Part shown: one piece after another, positions 19,149 to 28,101 of the stretch
Position numbering within the stretch: the first letter of the stretch is position 1
Layout: each line of letters starts with the position of its first letter
Assembly (NCBI RefSeq): GCF_000271845.1
Contig: NZ_JH719393.1
Span: forward strand, 1,208,442-1,272,441
Direction of reading: 5' to 3'
Source of the DNA: Rhizobium leguminosarum bv. trifolii WSM2297
GTDB taxonomy: Bacteria; Pseudomonadota; Alphaproteobacteria; Rhizobiales; Rhizobiaceae
DNA: 64,000 nucleotides
The notes under the pieces: generated by a model
What the model saw: only the letters and a program-made list of their open reading frames with translations
Told to the model about the DNA's origin: nothing
Database searches by the model: none
Position numbers and translations under genes: made by a program

Positions 19149-20036
19149 CTACTGCATTTGTCCCGACGCACCCGATCCAGAAATCGCGTCTTCAATCGGA
19201 AACTTCCGAAGTCCCAGTCTCTGGAACGCTGTCAGCGAGATGAAGGTCGGCACGACGAGCGCATAACGCCGCCACAGCCGCCGCGGCTCGCACAGAAGAC
19301 GAAACGCCCATTCGAAGCCGCTTCTTTGAATGAATCTCGGAGCCTGCCGCTTGAGGCCGGCGTGGAAATCGAATGCGGCTCCGACACCGATGAGCATCGA
19401 TGCTTCCAGACGATCGCGCATGCGCGCCATCCAGAGTTCCTGCTTGGGACTACTCAGCCCGACCCAGATGATATCGGCGCCCGACCGATTGAGCCGGTCG
19501 GCAATATCCGTTTCCTCTTGCAGCGACAGTTTATGAAAAGGCGGCGCATAGGAGCCGACGATCCGAGCCTGCGGAAATTTTGCGAGAAGGCGTGCCTGCA
19601 ACTGCTCCAATGTCTCGGCTGTTGCGCCATAAAGGAAGTGGCGCACGCCTGTTGATCTGCCGGCATCGAAAACGGATAACATCAGATCCGGTCCGTAGAC
19701 CCTGTCGCTCTCCAAATGACCAGCACGTTTCAATGCCCATACCAACGGCATGCCATCGGGGGTCACGAGGAACGCCCGGTTATGTATCGACCGCAGCTCG
19801 GGGTCATCCTGGCATCGGACGATGCCGTGCGCGTCGCGAACGCACACATATTCCTTCCTGCCGTCTTCGATCGCTGCTTGAATAAATCCGGTCGCGCTTT
19901 TGAGATTTACTGCCGAGACGCGAACACCAAGGACATTCGTCCATCCTGAAGAGCCACCCGGATGAAGAAGTGAAGTTGGAATTCTGCCTACTGGTTGTTT
20001 TCTCATGACCTGCGCTCTCGCGACTGAAACTGTCAT
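19149..20036 (-). CDS. WecG/TagA/CpsF-family glycosyltransferase
   Basis: This 295-residue protein has the family core: TPDGMPLVWALKRAG, VYGPDLM, HFLYGATAETLEQLQARL and IIWVGLSSPKQELWM, ending with FEWAFRLLCEPRRLWRRY. Members add N-acetylmannosamine(uronic acid) or a similar sugar as the second residue on the lipid carrier. It sits directly upstream of the initiating transferase gene with a 14-bp gap, which fits the second step of glycan assembly. An internal ATG at codon 11 could be the true start. Confidence 0.92.
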   Translation of the reverse strand: MTVSVARAQVMRKQPVGRIPTSLLHPGGSSGWTNVLGVRVSAVNLKSATGFIQAAIEDGRKEYVCVRDAHGIVRCQDDPELRSIHNRAFLVTPDGMPLVWALKRAGHLESDRVYGPDLMLSVFDAGRSTGVRHFLYGATAETLEQLQARLLAKFPQARIVGSYAPPFHKLSLQEETDIADRLNRSGADIIWVGLSSPKQELWMARMRDRLEASMLIGVGAAFDFHAGLKRQAPRFIQRSGFEWAFRLLCEPRRLWRRYALVVPTFISLTAFQRLGLRKFPIEDAISGSGASGQMQ

Positions 20037-20858
20037 CAGAATATCCCGGCAGGTCGATTGCCTCCATACTTGCGGCTCCAGCTATTGGACGTAGAAGAGA
20101 CTTCACATTTACGTCTTACGCCGGGATGGCGTACGATATTCGAAGTAAGTGTATGTACCCCACCACCTGCCATGCTGCTCTTTTTGATGACTGCAGAGCC
20201 GCAGAAGATATTCGCCATGGCTCGAACAAAGCTCGTGAGGTTTAGCGCGGACAAAGCCGGAAGAGAGACATGTTCAAACCAATCGCGAAATGAAGGCCCC
20301 GGCCGGCAAACCTTAAGAGATGCCCCAATCAGCTACGGAAAGACCGAAGTCTTGAGGGCTATGTATAGATCACGGAAGCCCTGCCCCCTGAGCAGATGAA
20401 CGCTTGGAGTTGGTCGACGAACAATCGCTGAGGACGGAAGTCGGTATCAGCACGGTGAAAAATTACAGCGTCATGCCCAGCATGCCGCCGAGGAAGTCGC
20501 TAGATTCTGACTCCGATACAATCCTCAATCATCTCAAGGAAATTACGCACCAATATCGGAATGAAGGGCCGCCCGCGAATTGAAGCTTCGACCGAAATCT
20601 CATCTCCACTGCCTGGTAAAGAGCATGTCCGAAAGGGGCCCGCGCGTGCGCGCGGCAATGCCATCATTTAATGTGCGGAACGAACATGCGGGCAAATGCC
20701 GACGCTGGTTGACAGGAGCCAGAAGATCTCCAAAGCGATCTGGCTGCAACTTCGCCTGACCCTCAGATGACTTTCACCTTGACGCGATCGTTCATTCGCG
20801 GATCGGCAGGGCTTCTGCGGACTTTATAGCCGCAGAACACCCCTCGTCCCGGCGCCTT
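20037..20858. other. Intergenic region without a supported gene
   Basis: This gap of about 820 bp lies between two minus-strand genes. The open frames here are short, have poor starts and are not protein-like. A promoter for the WecG-type gene is expected near 20050-20200. No clear repeat, RNA gene or terminator was seen. Confidence 0.5.
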
Positions 20859-22991
20859 TTATTGCTCGGAGGGCGCGACCATGCTTCCGGTGTCCGCCCC
20901 AGCCTTTTGAAGATCACCTAGACTACCAAATTCTCCCGAACGCATGATCCTCGGATCTATTCGAAAGCTCTGGTTGTTCAAGTTGCCGCTGTAGCGGTTG
21001 CGCGCGAATTGCACAAATCCAAGCCCAAGATCGGGAGCGTTGACATACGCGGCCATGCCGCTGTCACTGTCAACCGATACAATATTCTCCTCAATACGAT
21101 TGGGGCGTGCCCATGGCGGACGCCAACCCCTGCCGGTGCCATCATCAACACGAAAAGCCGCGCCCGATCCGTGTGTGATGACGTTTCCTGTCACCAGGTT
21201 GCTCCAACCGCCGTTGATACCGATCGCCGTGACATTACCCGAGAGCGTATTTCCCTCGATACGAATCCCGCTTGCCTTCCCATCCGTATAGATCGCCCAG
21301 CTGACTGGAGACGGCCACTCCCTGGTATTCTCATAACCGGAAGGCCAGAAGGTCCCATCGGCCCTGTTCATCAGATGACCGGTCCCGGTCACGAGATTGG
21401 AGCGGATGGTGCTGTTCAGAGAGTCGGCCTGCTCGCCCATCATCTTGATGGCGCCGCCATCTGCCGTCTGCCGATTGGCATTACGGATGATGTTGTGCTC
21501 AATGACAGCGTTATAGACGGCGTCACTGGAACCCCACAGCGAACCGCCGGCGATTCCGAATTGCGCCGTGTTTTCGATCAGGTTGTCGGCGATCCTTACA
21601 TTGTCGGCCGCCTGGAACCATATTCCGGCGGTTTCAATGTAAACCTTTCCGATGTCATGGATATGGTTTGAAAGGATCCTGGCGCCGTTCGACTTAAGGA
21701 ACGTGCCATAGTTTGTGCCGACGTAGATCCCGTTGCCAGCCACTTCCGCAATCACATTGCCGGCAATCAATGCATCCTTGCTCTCCGTCACATGGACTCC
21801 GACCCCAACATTCTGGATGCTGTTGCCGACTATCTTGACGCCGTCAGCGTGTTCGATCCGTATGGCGCCAAATCCTCTGGTTTCGGTATAGAACTTGCCG
21901 CTGCCGTCAGGCGCTCCATCTCTAAACTCGAGCCCGGATACGACCATCCCATTAGCCCCATCCAGCTTGAAGAATGTCGGCAGAATGCCAGCAACGACGA
22001 CGGAATTGGGTAGCGACCCATCGACAGGGATATAGTGAAGCTGGCCCGCGGCAAGGTCGTACCACCACTCTTCAGGAGCATCGAGCAAGACCTCGGCCCC
22101 GGTAAGGAAATAGCGGCTGCCTTCTGCGGTAAAGAAATAGCCTGTGCCTTTGGTATGGATGGTCCGGCCGGCGTCATCGATGGAGACAACTGGGAGCGTA
22201 TCATTGCCCCACTGGCTTCCGGGTTGATACCCTCCAACGATGTCTGCGACCAGTCCACTTATATCATTCACTGCCGGCAGATCGCCGGCATGGAAACAAA
22301 AGCGCGTGTTTGCTGTCGACACGTCGATGGCAGGCTGGCACTTTGCAGCAAACAACCATCCCTTGCGTGGATCGCCATCAGCGGGGGCGTTCGGGAATCG
22401 AGCCCTGGTTTGTCGTATCCCATTGACGAAAAGGTCACCGACCCCTTCACCCGGTGGCAATTTCAGAGGCGCCATCCAGCGACCATCGGCCTGCTGCACC
22501 CAGTCGCCCACGCGTAGTCCCCCATGCAAAATCGGCGCTTCATTGCATCTTGCCGTGAGGATCAAGCCCGTATCGCGAGAGTCAAAGACGATCGGCTGAG
22601 TCAAGTAGTAATCGCCTTTACCCAGCGCGATTGTGTTGGTGCCGCCCTTCGCGCGGGCAGCGTCACGAGCTTTTTCAATGCTGGCGAAAGGGCCATCGCC
22701 CCCTTGCTGATTTGCTGCGGGAAGAAGGCCGCTCCAGGTGTCTTTGCCATCGGGAGAGACGTAAAATACCGTCCGCGCCCCGGTGCCGCCGCTCAATACG
22801 CCGCTTAAAGAAGTCTCATTCAACCTGGCTGGCAAGGTCGCGGAAGCTTCCGCACAAGTCGCCTCCCTGACAAGAATCTGAAGGCGCTCCGGCGCATCTA
22901 TTTCTGTCCCGACTGAAGCCGGATTGGCGGGCTGCGGAAAGATCAGGACAGGCAAAAAGTTGAGGATCACTCCAAAACGCCACCGCCTCAT
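20859..22991 (-). CDS. Secreted right-handed parallel beta-helix protein (pectate lyase-like fold)
   Basis: The 710-residue protein starts with a signal peptide (MRRWRFGVILNFLPVLIFPQ). From residue ~75 it has the start typical of parallel beta-helix carbohydrate enzymes (FYVSPDGKDTWSG, PFASIEKARDAARA). Repeated NxI/NxF rungs follow over ~380-660 (KIVGNSIQNVGVGVHV, IAGNVIAEVAGNGIYVGTN, IRIEGNTLSGNVTAIGI). Such folds occur in polysaccharide lyases, epimerases and hydrolases. The ATG at 22991 overlaps the stop of the ExoQ-like gene by 4 nt, so the two are coupled. It may trim or modify the nascent polymer. The precise activity is unknown. Confidence 0.85.
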   Translation of the reverse strand: MRRWRFGVILNFLPVLIFPQPANPASVGTEIDAPERLQILVREATCAEASATLPARLNETSLSGVLSGGTGARTVFYVSPDGKDTWSGLLPAANQQGGDGPFASIEKARDAARAKGGTNTIALGKGDYYLTQPIVFDSRDTGLILTARCNEAPILHGGLRVGDWVQQADGRWMAPLKLPPGEGVGDLFVNGIRQTRARFPNAPADGDPRKGWLFAAKCQPAIDVSTANTRFCFHAGDLPAVNDISGLVADIVGGYQPGSQWGNDTLPVVSIDDAGRTIHTKGTGYFFTAEGSRYFLTGAEVLLDAPEEWWYDLAAGQLHYIPVDGSLPNSVVVAGILPTFFKLDGANGMVVSGLEFRDGAPDGSGKFYTETRGFGAIRIEHADGVKIVGNSIQNVGVGVHVTESKDALIAGNVIAEVAGNGIYVGTNYGTFLKSNGARILSNHIHDIGKVYIETAGIWFQAADNVRIADNLIENTAQFGIAGGSLWGSSDAVYNAVIEHNIIRNANRQTADGGAIKMMGEQADSLNSTIRSNLVTGTGHLMNRADGTFWPSGYENTREWPSPVSWAIYTDGKASGIRIEGNTLSGNVTAIGINGGWSNLVTGNVITHGSGAAFRVDDGTGRGWRPPWARPNRIEENIVSVDSDSGMAAYVNAPDLGLGFVQFARNRYSGNLNNQSFRIDPRIMRSGEFGSLGDLQKAGADTGSMVAPSEQ

Positions 22992-24307
22992 GACATCTGC
23001 ACCCCGCTCGTCACGTCTCGCGAGGGCGCCTGCCAAAGTGGAGAATGTCTGCTCGAAACGACGGGCGCGTATAGCGAAAACATAATGATGGTTGCGGTAA
23101 AGAGGATGAAGATGGTGTCATTCTGAACCAGAAAAAAACTCTCGGTCAGATTCATCACCAGGATCATGATCGTAAGGACATTGAGCCACAGCCACCCGTA
23201 CTGCGGGTCATGACATTGAAGAACCGCGCCCTGGTGGATTGCATGGAGAAGCATCAGAGCAAACGGGATCATTCCCATTATTCCAAAGCTCAACAAGATA
23301 TCGCGATATCCATTATGCGCGTGGGGTGCTGCCCACCCCAACTTTAACCATATGTGCGTCGCTTCGGGATTCTCAGTTGTCCAGAAAGCCTGGTAACCAT
23401 AGCCAAGCATCCAACGATCGGATATTTCGCGATCAACCAGTTCCCACAATGGCACCCGGCCCGTCAAAGTCGCATCCTTGCCGAGCGCTTCGAGGGCTGG
23501 AACCAGGAACTCGTGCAGCGAAATCAGTATGCCGATAGACAGTTGAACGAAAAGCAGGACGACGACGACGCGGCCGATGCTGCTGCTTCGTTGCAGGAGG
23601 GAATAAAAGCCGCTCAGGCAAAACGCCGCTGACGTTGCAATGATAGCGGTCATCGATCCAGAGCTTGCAAGGCAGATGATACCCGCAGCCAACAAGACGA
23701 ATGCGGTTCGCCGCAGACCGAGCGTCCCGTCGATCAGCACAGCCGTCGCCACCAAAATCATTAAACACGCGTACCAGCCTAGGACGTTCTTATGGATGAA
23801 GACGCCCCGCATAGCACCATCTGGCATGTTGGCGAGGTTTGGTGACACCACGGACATAATCACACTGAGGACGATACAGGCTCCGAAGGTCACGAATAAC
23901 AGGAACAGCAACTGCCTAGGCGTGAAACGTATCGCCAGGACATAGGAAAGAAGCAGGCAAAACAGAAGGCCGATTGCGCGCCGCAAGCTCGTTGTAGGAT
24001 CTATTGACCACAACGTAGACAGAAATGGCGCGGCGAGGATCAGGGGAATAATAAAATTTCGCTTTATTGCCAGTATAAATTGCGGAAAATTTCGTATCAA
24101 AATTACAATTGTAAATAAGTACACCGGAAAGCAAGTAAGGCGCAGTATAGATCTGGCAGAATCGCTGAGCGCTCCGTCGGCATTTGCAAGAATAAGAGGC
24201 AGAAAGGCGCCTGCCTGAACAAAAAGGGATATCCCGGCACCCCAGCATTCTATAGCCCGCCAACTGATGGTTGGTCCGCTGGCAGTTGTGAGGCTATCTA
24301 CTCTCAT
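22988..24307 (-). CDS. ExoQ/Wzy-like polysaccharide polymerase (O-antigen ligase family)
   Basis: The 439-residue protein has about 11 membrane segments and a large periplasmic loop with the Wzy_C signature (GRVPLWELVDREI, then APHAHNGYRDILLSFGIMG). ExoQ-like proteins polymerise lipid-linked repeats on the periplasmic face. The longest frame begins with a TTG at 24367, but the ATG at 24307 has GGGACGG a few bases upstream and gives a more usual N-terminus. Its coupling with the beta-helix protein suggests polymerisation and processing act together. Confidence 0.87.
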   Translation of the reverse strand: MRVDSLTTASGPTISWRAIECWGAGISLFVQAGAFLPLILANADGALSDSARSILRLTCFPVYLFTIVILIRNFPQFILAIKRNFIIPLILAAPFLSTLWSIDPTTSLRRAIGLLFCLLLSYVLAIRFTPRQLLFLLFVTFGACIVLSVIMSVVSPNLANMPDGAMRGVFIHKNVLGWYACLMILVATAVLIDGTLGLRRTAFVLLAAGIICLASSGSMTAIIATSAAFCLSGFYSLLQRSSSIGRVVVVLLFVQLSIGILISLHEFLVPALEALGKDATLTGRVPLWELVDREISDRWMLGYGYQAFWTTENPEATHIWLKLGWAAPHAHNGYRDILLSFGIMGMIPFALMLLHAIHQGAVLQCHDPQYGWLWLNVLTIMILVMNLTESFFLVQNDTIFILFTATIIMFSLYAPVVSSRHSPLWQAPSRDVTSGVQMS

Positions 24308-24917
24308 TATCCGTCCCGACTGAATTGAACAGACAAGCGACCGTTGATCGCGGCACATCAAAAACAAGTGTCGGCCTTTATGGCTGCGATACTCTCAAGC
24401 AATCACTCAGCCACATCCGCAGTCAACCTATCCTAGGGAGGTGCGGGCTAAGCCCAATGCACCCTGGCTACACCCAAAGACGATGTTGCACCTAAACTTT
24501 CAGCCGGCATGTACCCAAAAGACGGGTCTTCATGTCCGCTAATTGCCCTTAAGAGCAGATGTTGCGCGTGTCCGTTCACCGCTACCGTGCCGATGAATGT
24601 CTTGTGCAGCGTGGTGGGTAAACCGCGGTTTCACTGGAATGGGGCAACAATTCTGACAGAGGCGATCTCTGCAGTCGAAGCCTGGAAGGTTAGGATTTCT
24701 ATGTTTCTGCGTCATAATCCTAGTTCTCTGCGCAACACAACGGGCGCTCTACTCGTCGTGACATTGTCAGCAGCGATCTCATCGGCTCTTCGCAAGATCC
24801 TGTTCGGCCGACAAGGTATTTTGGCTTCAAAGCTCACTGGCTGCGTAAAGCTCGACCCCTTAAGCAACTTTGCACTGCTCTACAGCGGTGCATCGCGGCA
24901 AACTGCCTGAGCGCGTC
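24308..24917. other. Divergent intergenic region
   Basis: About 610 bp lie between the polymerase gene and the divergent glycosyltransferase operon. A 133-codon open frame at 24509-24910 has no SD and an odd composition and is not called. The region should hold the promoters of both operons; no operator is evident. Confidence 0.5.
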
Positions 24918-25868
24918 ATGGAGATATCGGCCCTCAGTGTCCTGATCAATAATTACAACTACGCGCGCTTCGTTGGGCGGGCGATAGATAGCGTGTTGAG
25001 TCAAGACGCAGGTAACGTCGAGATAATCGTCGTCGATGACGGCTCTACCGACCAGTCGCGGTCCGTTCTGGAAGCGTATGACCGCCGAGTGAAGGTGATC
25101 TTTCAGGAGAACGCAGGACAGGCGGCTGCGATCAATACCGCTGTGGAATCAAGCACAGGGGAGATCCTCTGTTTTCTGGATGCCGACGACTGGTGGGCTC
25201 CGGGCAAGCTGTCGGCGACTGCTGCAGCATTCCGGGCAAACCCTCAAGCATCGCTCGTTTATCACCGACTGCAGCCAACGCTTCTCGATGGCACGCCGAC
25301 GTCTAAGCCGATCCCTCGAACCCTGTGCTCGGGCGCCTTGTCGCCGCTCCTGACCAGCTCGGCCGGCTGGTGGCCTTTTCCGATGACGTCAGCCGTCGCG
25401 GTACGCCGCAGCGCATGGAATTTTGCAGGGAACATTCCCGAACAATTCCGCATATCGGCCGACGCCTGGCTCGTGGGGATCTATCCGTTTCTGGGGGACG
25501 TCATTGCCATGCCGGATCCGCTTGGATTCTATCGCATCCACAACAACAACTGGTATCGATCGACCGAAGACGCCGCCACACTAAGGAGGCGGATGACGCA
25601 CTGGCAGCATACCGTTGAAGCAACGAACCAGTTTCTCTCAGCCCATGAACTGCCGGCAAGACTACATCTGACGGATCACCATCCCTATCGCATTGCGTCG
25701 GCAAAGCTGCAGGGAGCCGATGCACGCACCCGGCTCAAGCTTGCCGTCGAAGGCCTTTTCTTTGCCGGCGAACCGAACCTGCTCAGGCGGATCCGCGATA
25801 GTTTCCGCTCGGCACGCGGCCTGTCACGGCTCGCCCTCGACGCCGGCTTGTCGGAGGCAGCGAAATGA
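24918..25868 (+). CDS. Family 2 glycosyltransferase
   Basis: The 316-residue protein is a GT-A, GT2-type transferase: LINNYNYARFVGRAIDSVLS, EIIVVDDGSTD, and FLDADDWW (the metal-binding DXD region). The frame extends 16 codons upstream, but MEISALSVLINN fits the family start, so the ATG at 24918 is used, although its SD is weak. It is the first gene of a plus-strand operon running through two GT4 enzymes and the ExoP-like gene with 4-7 nt overlaps. Donor and acceptor are unknown. Confidence 0.88.
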   Translation: MEISALSVLINNYNYARFVGRAIDSVLSQDAGNVEIIVVDDGSTDQSRSVLEAYDRRVKVIFQENAGQAAAINTAVESSTGEILCFLDADDWWAPGKLSATAAAFRANPQASLVYHRLQPTLLDGTPTSKPIPRTLCSGALSPLLTSSAGWWPFPMTSAVAVRRSAWNFAGNIPEQFRISADAWLVGIYPFLGDVIAMPDPLGFYRIHNNNWYRSTEDAATLRRRMTHWQHTVEATNQFLSAHELPARLHLTDHHPYRIASAKLQGADARTRLKLAVEGLFFAGEPNLLRRIRDSFRSARGLSRLALDAGLSEAAK

Positions 25869-26965
25869 AGGCGCTGTTACTGGTTTCAGAATTGGAAGAC
25901 TATACCATCGCCTTCGCCAGCGGCGTTGCTCAACACCTGGACGTTGTGCTGGCAGTGCCACGCCGGCGCTATGCGCATCTCGCCTCTTCCATCGATCCGG
26001 CTGTCGACCTGCACCTTCTGGACTGGCCGAGACACCGTTCTCTCTCCAATCCCTGGTTTCTGTACCAGCTTACGCTTCTGATCCGGAGAGAGCAGCCGAA
26101 TCTCATTCACCTCCTCAGCAATTCTACACTTTGGCTGAACCTTGCCGTGCCGTTCTGGCGCCCGATTCCGCTCGTGACAACCGTTCATGATGTGGAAGTC
26201 CATCCCGGCGATTCCGATACGCGTACGCTGCCCGTCTGGGCTCCCGAATTGATGGTGAAGCAATCCGGACATCTTGTCGTCCACGGCGAGGGACTGAAGC
26301 AGCTGCTTCTCGATCGATACGCGAAATCCGCAGATCACGTCCATGTCCTGTCTCATCCCTCCATCCTTCGTTATGCGGAAATCGCCCGGCGACAGAAGAT
26401 GACGCCGCGTGAAGCCGATGGAACTACGCGCGTCCTGCTCTTCGGACGGATTTTTGCCTACAAGGGCCTGGAACATCTGGTCAGGGCCGAGGCGATGCTA
26501 AAGGACGCGCTTCCCGACCTGCGCATCACGGTCGCAGGCCGCGGCGACGATCCGGCGATATTCAAGCCGCTTATGGGGGATCCCGGCCGCTATGATATTC
26601 GCAATCGCTTTATCGAGGATGCAGAGGTCGCCCAGCTTTTCCTGGACACCGACATCGTCGTGCTTCCCTACACGGAAGCGTCGCAAAGCGGAGTGCTCAA
26701 CCTTGCCGCCGCGTTTGGCAAACCGGTCATCGTTACGGATGTCGGCGAGTTGCGGAGCACCGTTGAGCCCAACGGGTTGGGATTGGTGGTGCCTCCAGGC
26801 GATGCCACAGAGCTTGCGGCAGCGATCAGGACATTGGCGGACAACGGCGAGCTTAGAAATCGCTTCGGTGACCGGGCGCTCAAATGGGCCAACGGACCGA
26901 ATTCGCCCGAACGGGTCGGCGCTCAGGCTGCGGCGGTTTATCGGGAGGTGGTCGGTTCATGCTGA
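25865..26965 (+). CDS. Family 4 glycosyltransferase
   Basis: This 366-residue GT-B protein carries the GT4 C-terminal nucleotide-sugar motif region (VLLFGRIFAYKGLEHLVRA, VVLPYTEASQSGVLNLAAAFG, then GKPVIVTDVGEL). It overlaps the preceding gene by 4 nt (ATGA) and the next by 7 nt, so translation is probably coupled. It is expected to add one sugar of the exopolysaccharide repeat on the cytoplasmic face. Specificity cannot be read from sequence. Confidence 0.9.
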   Translation: MKALLLVSELEDYTIAFASGVAQHLDVVLAVPRRRYAHLASSIDPAVDLHLLDWPRHRSLSNPWFLYQLTLLIRREQPNLIHLLSNSTLWLNLAVPFWRPIPLVTTVHDVEVHPGDSDTRTLPVWAPELMVKQSGHLVVHGEGLKQLLLDRYAKSADHVHVLSHPSILRYAEIARRQKMTPREADGTTRVLLFGRIFAYKGLEHLVRAEAMLKDALPDLRITVAGRGDDPAIFKPLMGDPGRYDIRNRFIEDAEVAQLFLDTDIVVLPYTEASQSGVLNLAAAFGKPVIVTDVGELRSTVEPNGLGLVVPPGDATELAAAIRTLADNGELRNRFGDRALKWANGPNSPERVGAQAAAVYREVVGSC

Positions 26966-28101
26966 CGGAGGCCCTTACGGACAGAAATCGAATGGCTGCA
27001 CGGAGCGCGGCTAGCGTCCGCCACTATGTTCCAGGCGGCTGCGAGAACGGCGGCGGCATTGGCAGGCTGGTCGGCTATATAACAGAGACAGCGAAAGAGA
27101 CCGGCACGAAACATTTCGTGACCGATACCAGAGGGGCTCGATGGTCCAAGCTGACGTCCCCCGCCCGCCTGCTCGGCGCCATCCTGACGATGGCAAAGGA
27201 CCGGATTGTTGCGCCAGCCCGCATTCACCATGTCCATATCGCTGGCCGCGGCAGCACGTCGCGAAAACTGATCCTGACGGAGGCTGCCCGCTTGTTCGGG
27301 TGCAGCCACATATTGCACCTGCACGACTACGATTACGCCGGCGACTTTGCGCAACGCTCGCCCCGTCAAAAGCGACTTATTCGTCGGATGTTTCAGAAAG
27401 CCGATTGCGTTGTGGCCCTGGGCAAGCGCGACCGCATGACGCTGACGGCACTTCTTGGCGTTGACGAAGCTCGCACGCTTGTGGCCCATAATTGCGTTCC
27501 CGACCCCGGGGCGCACAATATTCGCGTCGGCCAGACGCCGTTGATCGTATTCCTAGGCCGGTTGAGCGAACGCAAAGGTGTCCCCGAGCTTCTATCGGCC
27601 CTGAGCCACCCGGTCATGAAGGAACTTCAGTGGCGGGCTGTGCTGGCAGGTGACGGCCCTGTCGAGGATTATCGCCGTCAGGCCGACGCTATGGCGCTTT
27701 CAGATCTGGTAGAGATGCCCGGCTGGCTTGACGCCGGTGAGGCACGGGCCCTGTGCGCGCGCGCAGATATCCTGGTTTTGCCCTCGCACGCCGAAGGTCT
27801 GGCGATGGCGGTGCTCGAAGGGCTGTCCCACGGGCTCGCGGTCGTTACCACGCGGGTTGGGGCACATGATGAAGTCATAACCGACGGTGAAACCGGGATC
27901 TTCGTCCCCGTCGGAGACCAGAATGCCCTGGCTTCGGCCCTGGCCAAGCTGGTTTCCGATCCTGAAATCTGCATCCGCCTCGCCGTCCAGGGGCGCACGC
28001 ATTATCTCAACCATTTCAGCATGAGGGCATATATGCGGTCACTCGAGAAACTTTACGAAACCGTTTCCGCCAAACCTCAAGCAATGGTTGGCGCACGATG
28101 A
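26959..28101 (+). CDS. Family 4 glycosyltransferase
   Basis: The 380-residue GT-B protein has the GT4 core (VFLGRLSERKGVPELLSAL, LPSHAEGLAMAVLEGLSHGL, TDGETGIFVPVGD) with the E-x7-E-type motif of retaining transferases. The ATG at 26959 has GGGAGG about 11 nt upstream and overlaps the previous stop (ATGCTGA); the longer frame from 26884 lies within the previous gene. It is part of the same assembly operon as its GT4 neighbour but is only distantly similar to it. Confidence 0.9.
   Translation: MLTEALTDRNRMAARSAASVRHYVPGGCENGGGIGRLVGYITETAKETGTKHFVTDTRGARWSKLTSPARLLGAILTMAKDRIVAPARIHHVHIAGRGSTSRKLILTEAARLFGCSHILHLHDYDYAGDFAQRSPRQKRLIRRMFQKADCVVALGKRDRMTLTALLGVDEARTLVAHNCVPDPGAHNIRVGQTPLIVFLGRLSERKGVPELLSALSHPVMKELQWRAVLAGDGPVEDYRRQADAMALSDLVEMPGWLDAGEARALCARADILVLPSHAEGLAMAVLEGLSHGLAVVTTRVGAHDEVITDGETGIFVPVGDQNALASALAKLVSDPEICIRLAVQGRTHYLNHFSMRAYMRSLEKLYETVSAKPQAMVGAR

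Noticed and set aside
24509..24910. 133-codon frame before the GT2 gene
   Set aside because: No SD, cysteine-rich and irregular composition, no recognisable motif; treated as promoter region.
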